A stretch of 64,000 bases of DNA from an uncultured Shimia sp. (GTDB lineage Bacteria > Pseudomonadota > Alphaproteobacteria > Rhodobacterales > Rhodobacteraceae). Made by a program: the position numbers and the translations under genes. Below are positions 8,334 through 16,069 of this stretch, one piece after another. The notes under the pieces were generated by a model that was not told where the DNA came from, searched no databases, and saw only the letters and a list, made by a program, of their open reading frames with translations. The number at the start of each line of letters is the position of its first letter. Within the stretch, counting starts at the first letter, position 1. The stretch lies in contig NZ_CANMJE010000009.1 of assembly GCF_947498095.1 (NCBI RefSeq), forward strand, positions 142,531 to 206,530, given 5' to 3'.

Positions 8334-9356
8334 ATGGCTAAATTCTCGAAACTCACATCGCTTCTGGCTGGGGCCGCAATGGCCGTAACCGGTGCGGCGG
8401 CTAACGCTGCTGATTATACGCTGACCATCTCAAGCTGGGCACCGCCCACGCATGGTATCAACGCGATGATGTGGCCCAAGTTCGTCGAAATGGTTGAAGA
8501 AGCCACCGACGGCAAGGTGACCGCAGAGCTGAAGCTGGGCATGGCCCCGCCCCCGGCACAGATGGACCTTGTCATGGACGGCGCAGCCGACCTGACCATC
8601 ATTTTCCACGGCTATCAGGCAGGTCGCTTTACCGCGACCAAGATGATCGAGCTGCCCGGCTACGAGGGTTCGGCAGAAGCCGCATCGGTTGCGTACTGGC
8701 GCGCCTATGACAAGTATTTGTCGAAGGCCAACGAGCACCGTGGTGTGAAAGTTGTCGCCCTGCACACCCACGGCCCGGCACAGCTGCACTCGAACGCTGC
8801 TGTAACGTCCTTGGATGATGTTGCTGGTCTGAAAGTGCGTATCCCTGGTGGTGTTGGCGGTGACGTTGGCAAGGCGCTGGGTGCAACCGGTATCGCGGTT
8901 CCCGCTCCGAAGGTTTACGAAACCCTCGCTTCGAACGCAGCGGACGGCGTTGTGATGCCTTTCGAAGGCCGCAAGGGCTTCAAGCTGACCGAAGTTGCCA
9001 AGAACGTTTATGAAGTTCCCGGTGGTCTCTATCGTGGATCGTTCGCCTTCATCATGAACGAAGACATGTTCGCCGATCTCCCTGCCGACATTCAGGCCGC
9101 TCTGGAAGAGAAAGTCTTTGGTGAGCCCCTGAGCCGTGAGATCGGCAAGATCTGGGACGAGATCGACACCATTGGTCGTGACGCAACCACATCGACCGAA
9201 GGCAATGCGATCAATGCCGCAACTGCGGAAGATCTGGCCAAATTCGAAGCGATCGCTGCTGACGTGCGCGCCAGTGTCATCGCCGAAGTGGCCGAACAAG
9301 GTGTCGATGCCCAAGCTGCATACGACATGATCGCCAAGGAAATGGCGGCCTACTAA
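8334..9356 (+). CDS. dctP: TRAP transporter solute-binding protein (DctP family)
   Basis: A periplasmic binding protein of about 340 residues, made with a signal peptide (MAKFSKLTSLLAG...ANA) and matching the DctP family: ADYTLTISSWAPPTHGIN at the mature start and RIPGGVGGDVGKALGATGIA near 165, where the ligand carboxylate-binding Arg is expected. The start is the ATG at 8334, four bases behind GGGAGGA; an upstream in-frame codon at 8298 has no ribosome site. It is the first gene of dctPQM-P450 and is set within the phenylacetate genes. The ligand is therefore probably an aromatic or arylacetic acid; this is inference from position. Confidence 0.9.
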   Translation: MAKFSKLTSLLAGAAMAVTGAAANAADYTLTISSWAPPTHGINAMMWPKFVEMVEEATDGKVTAELKLGMAPPPAQMDLVMDGAADLTIIFHGYQAGRFTATKMIELPGYEGSAEAASVAYWRAYDKYLSKANEHRGVKVVALHTHGPAQLHSNAAVTSLDDVAGLKVRIPGGVGGDVGKALGATGIAVPAPKVYETLASNAADGVVMPFEGRKGFKLTEVAKNVYEVPGGLYRGSFAFIMNEDMFADLPADIQAALEEKVFGEPLSREIGKIWDEIDTIGRDATTSTEGNAINAATAEDLAKFEAIAADVRASVIAEVAEQGVDAQAAYDMIAKEMAAY

Positions 9357-9366
9357 GCCTGCCCTT

Positions 9367-9392
9367 GAACCCGGTGTTTCGGCACCGGGTTC
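9367..9392 (+). terminator. Hairpin between dctP and dctQ
   Basis: A perfect 10-bp stem (GAACCCGGTG / CACCGGGTTC) with a six-base loop lies 10 bases after the dctP stop. No long T run follows. In TRAP operons such a stem commonly stabilises the binding-protein message and reduces read-through to the permease genes. Confidence 0.65.
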
Positions 9393-9428
9393 ATCCCCTC
9401 ACCCCGTTTTCGAAGAAAGGGCTGCCGC

Positions 9429-9935
9429 ATGGCCTCTCTGCTTCATATCATCCGCCGGCTGAGCGTCGTGCCGGTTCTGGTGGCTTCGGTCGCCTTGTTC
9501 ATTCTCATGGTCATGACCTTTTGCGACGTGATCCTGCGGTCAATCTTTAACGCGCCGATTGAGGCCGCGACTGAATTGACCCGTATCCTCATGGCCATTC
9601 TGGTGTTTGCCGTTCTGCCCGTGGCCTCAGCGCGAGGTGACCATATCGCGGTCGACCTCACAGACGGACTGTTCGCCCGGTTGCATCTGACACGGTTGCG
9701 CGACGGCCTCGTGTACCTCCTTTCAGGCGTCATGCTGTTCTGGCCAGTCAAACGGGTCTGGATCCTGGCTGAGCGCGCTCGTGACTATGGCGACGTTACT
9801 GAATACCTCGCCATTCCACAGTTTTATGTCGGCTGGTTTATCGCCGTCTTCACCGCCCTGGCCGCCATCGCGATGATCGTGGTGGGCCTATTGCATCTTT
9901 TTGCCCCTCGCCTGCTTGTGGAGAGCCGCTCATGA
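9429..9935 (+). CDS. dctQ: TRAP transporter small permease (DctQ family)
   Basis: A 168-residue protein with four predicted membrane helices, the standard DctQ layout. FCDVILRSIFNAPIEAATELTRI near residue 35 and ARGDHIAVDLTDGLF near 75 are typical DctQ family motifs. It forms the membrane complex with the large permease; its stop overlaps the dctM start by four bases, which suggests translational coupling. Confidence 0.88.
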   Translation: MASLLHIIRRLSVVPVLVASVALFILMVMTFCDVILRSIFNAPIEAATELTRILMAILVFAVLPVASARGDHIAVDLTDGLFARLHLTRLRDGLVYLLSGVMLFWPVKRVWILAERARDYGDVTEYLAIPQFYVGWFIAVFTALAAIAMIVVGLLHLFAPRLLVESRS

Positions 9936-11284
9936 CCGCCGCACTGATTGGATTTGCCATTGTTCTCGTGCTGGTGCTGGTGCGCTTGCCGATTGTGTTT
10001 GCCATGGGGCTGGTTGGGACGCTGGGCTTTGCCTATGAGCGTGGCGGCTCGATCCTGTCGGAGCGAGGCCTGAAGGCCGCGATGTCGATGGTGGGTCGTC
10101 AGATCACCGACACCGCACAAGATTACGGTCTGTCGGTGGTTCCATTGTTCATCCTGATGGGACTGTTTGTGAACAAGGGTGGCATGGCAAAAGAGCTTTA
10201 CGCCGTGTCGAACGCATTCCTTGGTCACATGCGAGGCGGTATCGCGATGGCGACCGTCGCCGCTTGTGGCGGGTTCTCGGCCATCTGTGGCTCATCGCTG
10301 GCAACTGCGGCCACCATGTCAAAGGTCGCGATGCCAGAGATGCGCCGCTATGGCTACTCAGACGAGCTGTCGACCGCGTCGATTGCTGCCGGAGGTACGC
10401 TGGGCATTCTCATTCCGCCCTCGGTGATCCTGGTGATTTACGGTCTTCTGACGGAAACCTCGATCGGTAAGCTTTTCATGGCGGGCATTCTGCCCGGCGC
10501 CATGGGCATCCTGTTCTACCTGTTCGCCGTGCGTTGGACCGTGTGGCGTAACCCGGCGTCGGGCCCTGCGGGCGAGCGCGCGGGCTGGGGAGAGCGGTTG
10601 ATGGCGATGAAGTCGGTCTGGGCTGTGTTGTTGCTGTTCTTCCTTGTGATCGGCGGCCTTTACGGCGCGTTTGATTTCTATCCACTGAACCTGACCTTCT
10701 CACCGACCGAGGCTGCGGGCATGGGGGCCATGGGCGCCTTTTTGATCGCGCTGTCACGGGGTGGGCTGACCATCAAGTCGACGTTCGAGGTGCTGAAAGA
10801 AACCTCGTTCACCGCGGCGGCCCTGTTCTCGGTGTTGATCGGAGCGCAGATCTTTTCGAATTTCATCAACCTTGCTGGACTGCCTGAGGCGTTGATCGCC
10901 ATGGTCACGGCTTATGATGTGCCAAACTTTGTCGTGATCCTGATGATCCTTGGCATCTACATCATCCTTGGCTGCGTGTTTGAGTCACTTTCGATGCTCT
11001 TGCTGACGGTGCCGATCTTCTTCCCGCTTGTCACATCTTTGGGTTATGATCCAATCTGGTTCGGTATTGTGGTTGTTGTTGTGACGGAGATTTCCTTGAT
11101 TACACCGCCGGTGGGATTGAACGTGTTTATCCTGAAAGGGGTCGTGGGCGATGTGTCCACGGGCACGATTTTCCGCGGGGTGACACCGTTCTGGATTGCC
11201 GACATCTTCCGACTGGCACTGATCGTGCTGATCCCGTGGATTGTGCTGGTGCTGCCTGAACAGATGGGCGCGATGGGTCACTGA
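9932..11284 (+). CDS. dctM: TRAP transporter large permease (DctM family)
   Basis: A 450-residue sodium-coupled permease of the DctM family with about 11-12 membrane helices. GGFSAICGSSLATAATMSKVAMPEM near residue 110 and AAGGTLGILIPPSVILVIYG near 150 are the family signatures, and EISLITPPVGLNVFILKG near 388 is the second conserved half. It shares an ATGA overlap with dctQ, and its stop overlaps the P450 start by one base. That tight spacing ties the transporter and the P450 to the same substrate route. Confidence 0.92.
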   Translation: MTAALIGFAIVLVLVLVRLPIVFAMGLVGTLGFAYERGGSILSERGLKAAMSMVGRQITDTAQDYGLSVVPLFILMGLFVNKGGMAKELYAVSNAFLGHMRGGIAMATVAACGGFSAICGSSLATAATMSKVAMPEMRRYGYSDELSTASIAAGGTLGILIPPSVILVIYGLLTETSIGKLFMAGILPGAMGILFYLFAVRWTVWRNPASGPAGERAGWGERLMAMKSVWAVLLLFFLVIGGLYGAFDFYPLNLTFSPTEAAGMGAMGAFLIALSRGGLTIKSTFEVLKETSFTAAALFSVLIGAQIFSNFINLAGLPEALIAMVTAYDVPNFVVILMILGIYIILGCVFESLSMLLLTVPIFFPLVTSLGYDPIWFGIVVVVVTEISLITPPVGLNVFILKGVVGDVSTGTIFRGVTPFWIADIFRLALIVLIPWIVLVLPEQMGAMGH

Positions 11285-12471
11285 TGTTTGTCCTGACTGA
11301 CCTTCCGGAGGGGTTTCACGACGACCCCTACCCGCACTACCGGGCGCTTCGAGAAGAGGCGCCCGCTTGCGTGCAACCGGATGGCAGTGTGATCGTCTCG
11401 CGGTATGAGGATCTGGATCGGATCTACCGCGATACAACTACGTTCATTTCGGACAAGAAGGCGGTGTTTGGGCCCAAGTACGGCGTCGACTCGCCGCTGT
11501 ATGAGCATCACACCAATTCGCTGGTGTTCAACGACCCGCCGTTGCACACCCGCGTGCGCAAGGTGATGGTGGGGGCGATGAACCCGCGCGCATTGGCGCA
11601 GATGGAACCGGGGCTGGAAAAGCTGATCGCCGGGTTGCTGGACGAGATGGATGGCCCGGCCGAAGTCGAGTTGATCGAGGCCTTTGCGGGCGCCATTCCC
11701 ATTGAGGTGATTGGCAACCTGCTGGGCATTCCCCACGAGCTTCGCGATCCGCTCAGGGATTGGTCGTTGGCCATCCTCGGCGCGCTGGAGCCTGCGCTGA
11801 CACCAGAACAGGAAGCGCTGGGGAACCAGTCGGTCACGGATTTCAAGATCTTCCTGCGCGACATCATCGAGGACCGCAATGCCAACCCGCGTGACCCGGA
11901 AGTGGATGTGCTGACGCGGCTTATCCACACCGAAGGCGATCATCTGACCGAGGTGGAGCTGTATCAGAACTGTATCTTCATTCTGAATGCAGGGCATGAG
12001 ACCACAACCAACCTGATCGGCAACTCAATTGCCTTGCTGGATCAACACCGGGACAAACGTGCCGAGTTGATTGCCAATCCCCAGCTGATCACCACGGCGG
12101 TAGACGAGTTCCTGCGCATGGAAAGCCCGAACCAATTTGGCAATCGGCTGACCACATCTGAGGTCGAGATGCATGAGACCACGATCCCGGCGGGGACCGA
12201 TATTCACCTGTGTATGGGCGGCGCCAATCGCGATCCGGCACAATTCCCGAACCCCGACGAGATGGTTCTGGACCGCCGCCCCAACAAGCACATCGCTTTC
12301 GCCGGAGGCGCACATACCTGCGTGGGCCTGACACTGGCGCGAATGGAAGGGCGCATCGCGGTGGGGCGTTTTCTGGAACGCTACCCGAACTATGAGATAC
12401 TGCCCGGCACAAAGCGCGGCGGCCGCTTGCGGTTCCGTGGCTTCGCCAGCCTGCCCGCCCGTCTGAGCTAA
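11284..12471 (+). CDS. Cytochrome P450
   Basis: A soluble bacterial P450 of 395 residues. The I-helix oxygen-activation motif AGHETTTN is near residue 236, the K-helix ExxR pattern lies in the DEFLRMESP region near 275, and the haem loop FAGGAHTCVGLTLARME near 335 contains the cysteine ligand. It is translationally coupled to dctM and lies 125 bases before paaZ. The context suggests monooxygenation of the compound imported by the TRAP system, feeding the phenylacetate route. No ferredoxin is adjacent; PaaE or the reductase at 50720 could in principle supply electrons. The substrate cannot be assigned. Confidence 0.92.
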   Translation: MFVLTDLPEGFHDDPYPHYRALREEAPACVQPDGSVIVSRYEDLDRIYRDTTTFISDKKAVFGPKYGVDSPLYEHHTNSLVFNDPPLHTRVRKVMVGAMNPRALAQMEPGLEKLIAGLLDEMDGPAEVELIEAFAGAIPIEVIGNLLGIPHELRDPLRDWSLAILGALEPALTPEQEALGNQSVTDFKIFLRDIIEDRNANPRDPEVDVLTRLIHTEGDHLTEVELYQNCIFILNAGHETTTNLIGNSIALLDQHRDKRAELIANPQLITTAVDEFLRMESPNQFGNRLTTSEVEMHETTIPAGTDIHLCMGGANRDPAQFPNPDEMVLDRRPNKHIAFAGGAHTCVGLTLARMEGRIAVGRFLERYPNYEILPGTKRGGRLRFRGFASLPARLS

Positions 12472-12512
12472 TCCCAACGACGGGTGCCGCGTATTCCTTA
12501 TGGCACCCTTAT

Positions 12513-12530
12513 TGACCGACCGTTCGGTCA
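12513..12530 (+). promoter_or_regulatory. Candidate PaaR operator upstream of paaZ
   Basis: TGACCGACCGTTCGGTCA is a palindrome with only two asymmetric positions. It lies 67 bases before the paaZ start and after the P450 stop. It matches the paaG-side site over a 20-base stretch in 16 positions, in the same orientation relative to the controlled gene. Confidence 0.65.
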
Positions 12531-12596
12531 TGTATTAGATTGGTAGCAACAACCGGATTCGAACGTCGCAACGCGCGACAGGACGAGGAGACATCA

Positions 12597-14627
12597 ATGA
12601 CTGTCCAACAGATTTCCAGCTTTGCCGCAGGTGAGTGGCTGGCCCCCGGCGCGGGTGCGCGCAACATTGCCAGTGCTATCACCGGCGAGGTGATCGCCAG
12701 CGCGGGCAACAATGATCTCGACGTCCAAGCAATGCTGGACTACGGGCGCAATGTGGGCGGCCCTGCCCTGCGCAAGATGACTTTCCATGACCGTGCGCGC
12801 ATGCTGAAAGCCGTGGCACTTTACCTGCGTGAGCACCGTCAGGCGATGTATGACCTGTCGTTTGATACCGGAGCAACCCAGTCAGATCACATGATCGACA
12901 TTGATGGTGGCATCGGCACCATGCTGGTCTTTGCCTCGAAAGGGCGTCGGGAAATGCCGGACGGGCATGTCTATCTGGACGGTGAGGTTGAACAGCTGTC
13001 GCGCAACGGCACCTTTTTGGGGCAACACATCTGTACGCCTTTGCAAGGTGTCGCGGTACATATCAATGCCTATAACTTCCCGGTTTGGGGCATGCTTGAG
13101 AAACTGGCGCCGACGATCCTGGCGGGCGTGCCTTGTATCGTAAAGCCCGCCACAAACTCGTGTTACGTGACCGAGCTGTGCGTACGTTTGATGATCGAGT
13201 CCGGATTGATGCCGGCGGGCTCTGTGCAATTGGTCTCGGGTGGTTTGGGCGACATGCTGGACCGGCTGGGCATGATGGATGTGGTCAGCTTTACCGGCTC
13301 AGCCGACACCGCGCTGAAGCTGCGCTCAAACCCGATCCTCTTGGAGAACTCAGTGCGGTTTGTGGCCGAGCAGGATTCCTTGAATGCCTCCATTCTGGGG
13401 CCGGATGCGGAACCCGGCACGCCCGAGTTTGACCTGTTCGTGAAAGAAGTGCAGCGCGAGATGACCACAAAAGCGGGGCAGAAATGTACCGCCATCCGTC
13501 GGATATTTGCGCCGGAAAACACTGTGCAAGCGGTGATCGAGGCCCTGTCGGATCGTCTGGCCAAAACCGTGATTGGCGACCCACGTCTGGAGACCACCCG
13601 TATGGGGGCGCTGGTCTCAGGCGGTCAGAAACGTGACGTGCTGGAAAAGGCGGCGATCATCGGTCAGGAAGCCGAGCGCGTGTTCGGCGACCCTGAGAAT
13701 TTCAACGTCGATGGGGCAGACGCCGAGAAAGGCGCCTTTGTGCCACCCATGCTGTTCCATTGCGCCAATCCAGATGCCGCAAAGCGCGTGCACGATACCG
13801 AGGCCTTTGGTCCGGTCAGCACGATCATGGGCTACCGTGATGTCGACCACGCGATTGAACTGGTCAACAAGGGCATGGGCTCGCTTGTGGCCTCGGTCAT
13901 CACCCATGATGCGGAAGTGGCGCGTCAGGTGGCGATTGGTGCGGGCGCCTATCACGGGCGTCTGTACTTTAACAACCGCGACTCTATGAAAGAGTCGACC
14001 GGCCACGGCTCACCCCTGCCTCACATGGTGCACGGTGGTCCGGGTCGTGCCGGAGGTGGCGAGGAAATGGGAGGCGTGCGCGGTGTGAAACACTATATGC
14101 AACGCACGGCTATTCAGGGCTCACCCGATATCCTGTCGGCAATCGGCGGCACATGGGTGCCCGGCGGCACCGAAATCAAAGGCCCGGCGCATCCATTCAC
14201 GCGCACCTTCCACGAGGTCTCGATTGGCGAAACCCTGCACACCGAGCCGCGCACCGTCACGATGGACGACATCGAGCATTTCGCCAATTTCACGGGCGAC
14301 ACCTTTTATGCCCACATGGATCAGGAGGCCGCCGAGCGGAACCCGTTCTTCCCGGGTCGCGTGGCGCATGGCTATCTCTTGCTCAGCTTTGCGGCGGGTC
14401 TGTTTGTCGAGCCGAACGAAGGGCCGGTTCTGGCCAACACCGGTTTGGACAACTTGCGCTTTATGAAGCCGGTGTCGGCCGGGGACAGCATCAAGGTTCG
14501 CCTGACGGTTAAGAAAAAGACTCCGCGCAACGAGGAGTACGGCGAAGTGCGCTGGCACGTGACGCTGACCAATCAGGATGACGAGATGGTCGCAGAGTAT
14601 GAGCTTTTGACCATGAACGCCTATTAA
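12597..14627 (+). CDS. paaZ: Oxepin-CoA hydrolase / semialdehyde dehydrogenase PaaZ
   Basis: A bifunctional enzyme of about 676 residues. Residues 1-520 are an aldehyde dehydrogenase with the catalytic Cys in AGQKCTAIRR (near 291) and the NAD-binding GSADTALKL segment. The last 150 residues are a MaoC-type hotdog hydratase domain (FTGDTFYAHMDQEAAERNPF, FPGRVAHGYLLLSFAAGLFV). The hydratase opens the oxepin ring and the dehydrogenase oxidises the resulting semialdehyde before it cyclises. The ATG at 12597 follows GACGAGGAGA; an upstream in-frame codon at 12540 has no ribosome site. A candidate PaaR operator is just upstream. Confidence 0.95.
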   Translation: MTVQQISSFAAGEWLAPGAGARNIASAITGEVIASAGNNDLDVQAMLDYGRNVGGPALRKMTFHDRARMLKAVALYLREHRQAMYDLSFDTGATQSDHMIDIDGGIGTMLVFASKGRREMPDGHVYLDGEVEQLSRNGTFLGQHICTPLQGVAVHINAYNFPVWGMLEKLAPTILAGVPCIVKPATNSCYVTELCVRLMIESGLMPAGSVQLVSGGLGDMLDRLGMMDVVSFTGSADTALKLRSNPILLENSVRFVAEQDSLNASILGPDAEPGTPEFDLFVKEVQREMTTKAGQKCTAIRRIFAPENTVQAVIEALSDRLAKTVIGDPRLETTRMGALVSGGQKRDVLEKAAIIGQEAERVFGDPENFNVDGADAEKGAFVPPMLFHCANPDAAKRVHDTEAFGPVSTIMGYRDVDHAIELVNKGMGSLVASVITHDAEVARQVAIGAGAYHGRLYFNNRDSMKESTGHGSPLPHMVHGGPGRAGGGEEMGGVRGVKHYMQRTAIQGSPDILSAIGGTWVPGGTEIKGPAHPFTRTFHEVSIGETLHTEPRTVTMDDIEHFANFTGDTFYAHMDQEAAERNPFFPGRVAHGYLLLSFAAGLFVEPNEGPVLANTGLDNLRFMKPVSAGDSIKVRLTVKKKTPRNEEYGEVRWHVTLTNQDDEMVAEYELLTMNAY

Positions 14628-14662
14628 GGTGCCGGCGTAGGTCGGACAAAACCTGTTCAACC

Positions 14663-14696
14663 TCCGGGCGCTCTGGCCAAACACCAGAAGCCCGGA
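14663..14696 (+). terminator. Hairpin between paaZ and paaX
   Basis: TCCGGGC and GCCCGGA form an outer stem, with TCTGG/CCAGA inside it. It starts 36 bases after the paaZ stop and ends 14 bases before the paaX start. There is no T run, so it may be an RNA-stability or attenuating structure rather than a full terminator. Confidence 0.4.
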
Positions 14697-14709
14697 TATT
14701 GAATGGGGC

Positions 14710-15519
14710 ATGCGAGATGACCCCAAGAACTGGTTTGCCGAAAGCGTCGACGTTCTGACCTACAACCGCAATCAGCGGGTTTGGTCGATCATCGTGACCA
14801 TCTTTGGTGATCTTGCCCAACGCCCCGGCGATCGGATCAGTGGTGCGGTCCTGTCGCGCCTGACCGAACCGATGGGAATTAAGCCCGAAGCCATGCGTGT
14901 TGCCCTGCACCGTTTGCGCGGAGACGGCTGGATTCGCAGCGAGCGGGAAGGCCGCACGAGCCACTATTCTTTGACCGACAGCGGTTTGGCACAAAGTCAG
15001 GCGGCCAGTCCAAGGATCTACCAGCGCGTGATCGATTATCCGCAAACCTGGCAGTTGAGCATTGCCCCGCCTACCCGACAGGGCGGCAAGGGTGCGCGGG
15101 ACAAGGCGATGCGGCGCAAGGGTGTCCTGCCGGTGGTCCCGGGTGTCTTTCTGGCGCCAGCCCAAGCGGACACCGTGCCAGACAGCCTGACCATGACCGG
15201 AGACGTGAACAATGTGCCGGATTGGCTGCGGGACAAGATCGCACCACAGGCGGTCATGCAGTCCTATGAGGATCTGGACGCGGCATTGGAGCGCTTTGCC
15301 GTGATGTGTGAGGACATGCCCAGTCTTGGGCCTCTCGAGGTTGCGACGCTGCGCACGATTGTCGTGCACGTCTGGCGCAAGGCGCTGTTCTCGCACGCGG
15401 ACCTGCCGCCGAGTTTCTTTCCCGAGGGTTGGAAAGGTGTCGCGTGCCGCACCAAGGTGATGGACGCGCTAGAGCGGCTGGGGCAGCCGCATCTCAAGGT
15501 TTTGGAAGGCGCCGTCTAA
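14710..15519 (+). CDS. paaX: PaaX-family transcriptional repressor
   Basis: A 269-residue GntR-like winged-helix regulator of the PaaX family. The N-terminal VTIFGDLAQRPGDRISGAVLSRLTEPMGIKPEAMRVALHRL block, in sequence at residues about 25-65, is the PaaX DNA-binding region, followed by DGWIRSEREGRTSHYSLT. PaaX represses phenylacetate genes and is released by phenylacetyl-CoA. It is codirectional with paaZ. A TetR-type PaaR is also present in this locus, so two repressors of different families appear to sit in one pathway cluster. Confidence 0.88.
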   Translation: MRDDPKNWFAESVDVLTYNRNQRVWSIIVTIFGDLAQRPGDRISGAVLSRLTEPMGIKPEAMRVALHRLRGDGWIRSEREGRTSHYSLTDSGLAQSQAASPRIYQRVIDYPQTWQLSIAPPTRQGGKGARDKAMRRKGVLPVVPGVFLAPAQADTVPDSLTMTGDVNNVPDWLRDKIAPQAVMQSYEDLDAALERFAVMCEDMPSLGPLEVATLRTIVVHVWRKALFSHADLPPSFFPEGWKGVACRTKVMDALERLGQPHLKVLEGAV

Positions 15520-15527
15520 GAAACGGG

Positions 15528-15968
15528 TTATTCTTCGAGGGCTGTCAGTTCGTTCAGCAACTCGATCAGCGTTTCGTGCCGCTCATCGCCCAGCTTCTCG
15601 CGCAGATCTGTCAGAATGCGGCGGCTGGTGTCCATGTTCGCGGCGATCACGTTGCGCCCGGCTTGCGTCGCGCGGATGATCTGACGGCGGCGATCCGAGT
15701 CATCACGCTCGCGGGTGACAAATCCCTTGTCTTCGAGTTTTTGCAAGATCCGGGTCAGGCTGGGCAGCAGCAAAACCGCACGCTCGGCAATGGAAGTGGG
15801 ATCCATCGGACCTTCTTCGTCAAGCACGCGCAATACGCGCCATTGCTGCTCGGTCACACCCGCATCTGCCAGCATGCCGCGAATGGGTCCCATGACCCGT
15901 TCACGTGACCGCAACAACGCGATAGGAAGGGATCGGGTGGTGGACGGGTTTTTTGTCTTTGTCGCCAT
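15528..15968 (-). CDS. hpaR: MarR-family regulator, HpaR-like
   Basis: A 146-residue MarR protein closest in character to HpaR/HpcR, the repressor of homoprotocatechuate (4-hydroxyphenylacetate) genes. SLPIALLRSRERVMGPIRGML leads into GVTEQQWRVLRVL, and the wing is DDSDRRRQIIRATQAGR near residue 95. It converges with paaX (8 bases between stops) and diverges from the decarboxylase at 16070, with an inverted repeat between them. It probably controls that decarboxylase and itself in response to an aromatic acid. Confidence 0.8.
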   Translation of the reverse strand: MATKTKNPSTTRSLPIALLRSRERVMGPIRGMLADAGVTEQQWRVLRVLDEEGPMDPTSIAERAVLLLPSLTRILQKLEDKGFVTRERDDSDRRRQIIRATQAGRNVIAANMDTSRRILTDLREKLGDERHETLIELLNELTALEE

Positions 15969-16028
15969 AATTCATTCATGCACGCTACGCCCGAAAAGGG
16001 CAATATCATTGGGTTGTCAACATCGTCG

Positions 16029-16055
16029 CACTTTATTAACGTGTTAATTAAAGTG
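16029..16055. promoter_or_regulatory. Candidate HpaR operator
   Basis: The arms CACTTTA and TAAAGTG (7 bp each) flank a core containing TTAACGTGTTAA. The element lies in the 101-base gap between the divergent hpaR-like gene and the decarboxylase, ending 14 bases before the decarboxylase ATG, where bound repressor would block its transcription or translation start. Confidence 0.5.
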
Positions 16056-16069
16056 TGGAGGAGAGTTTT

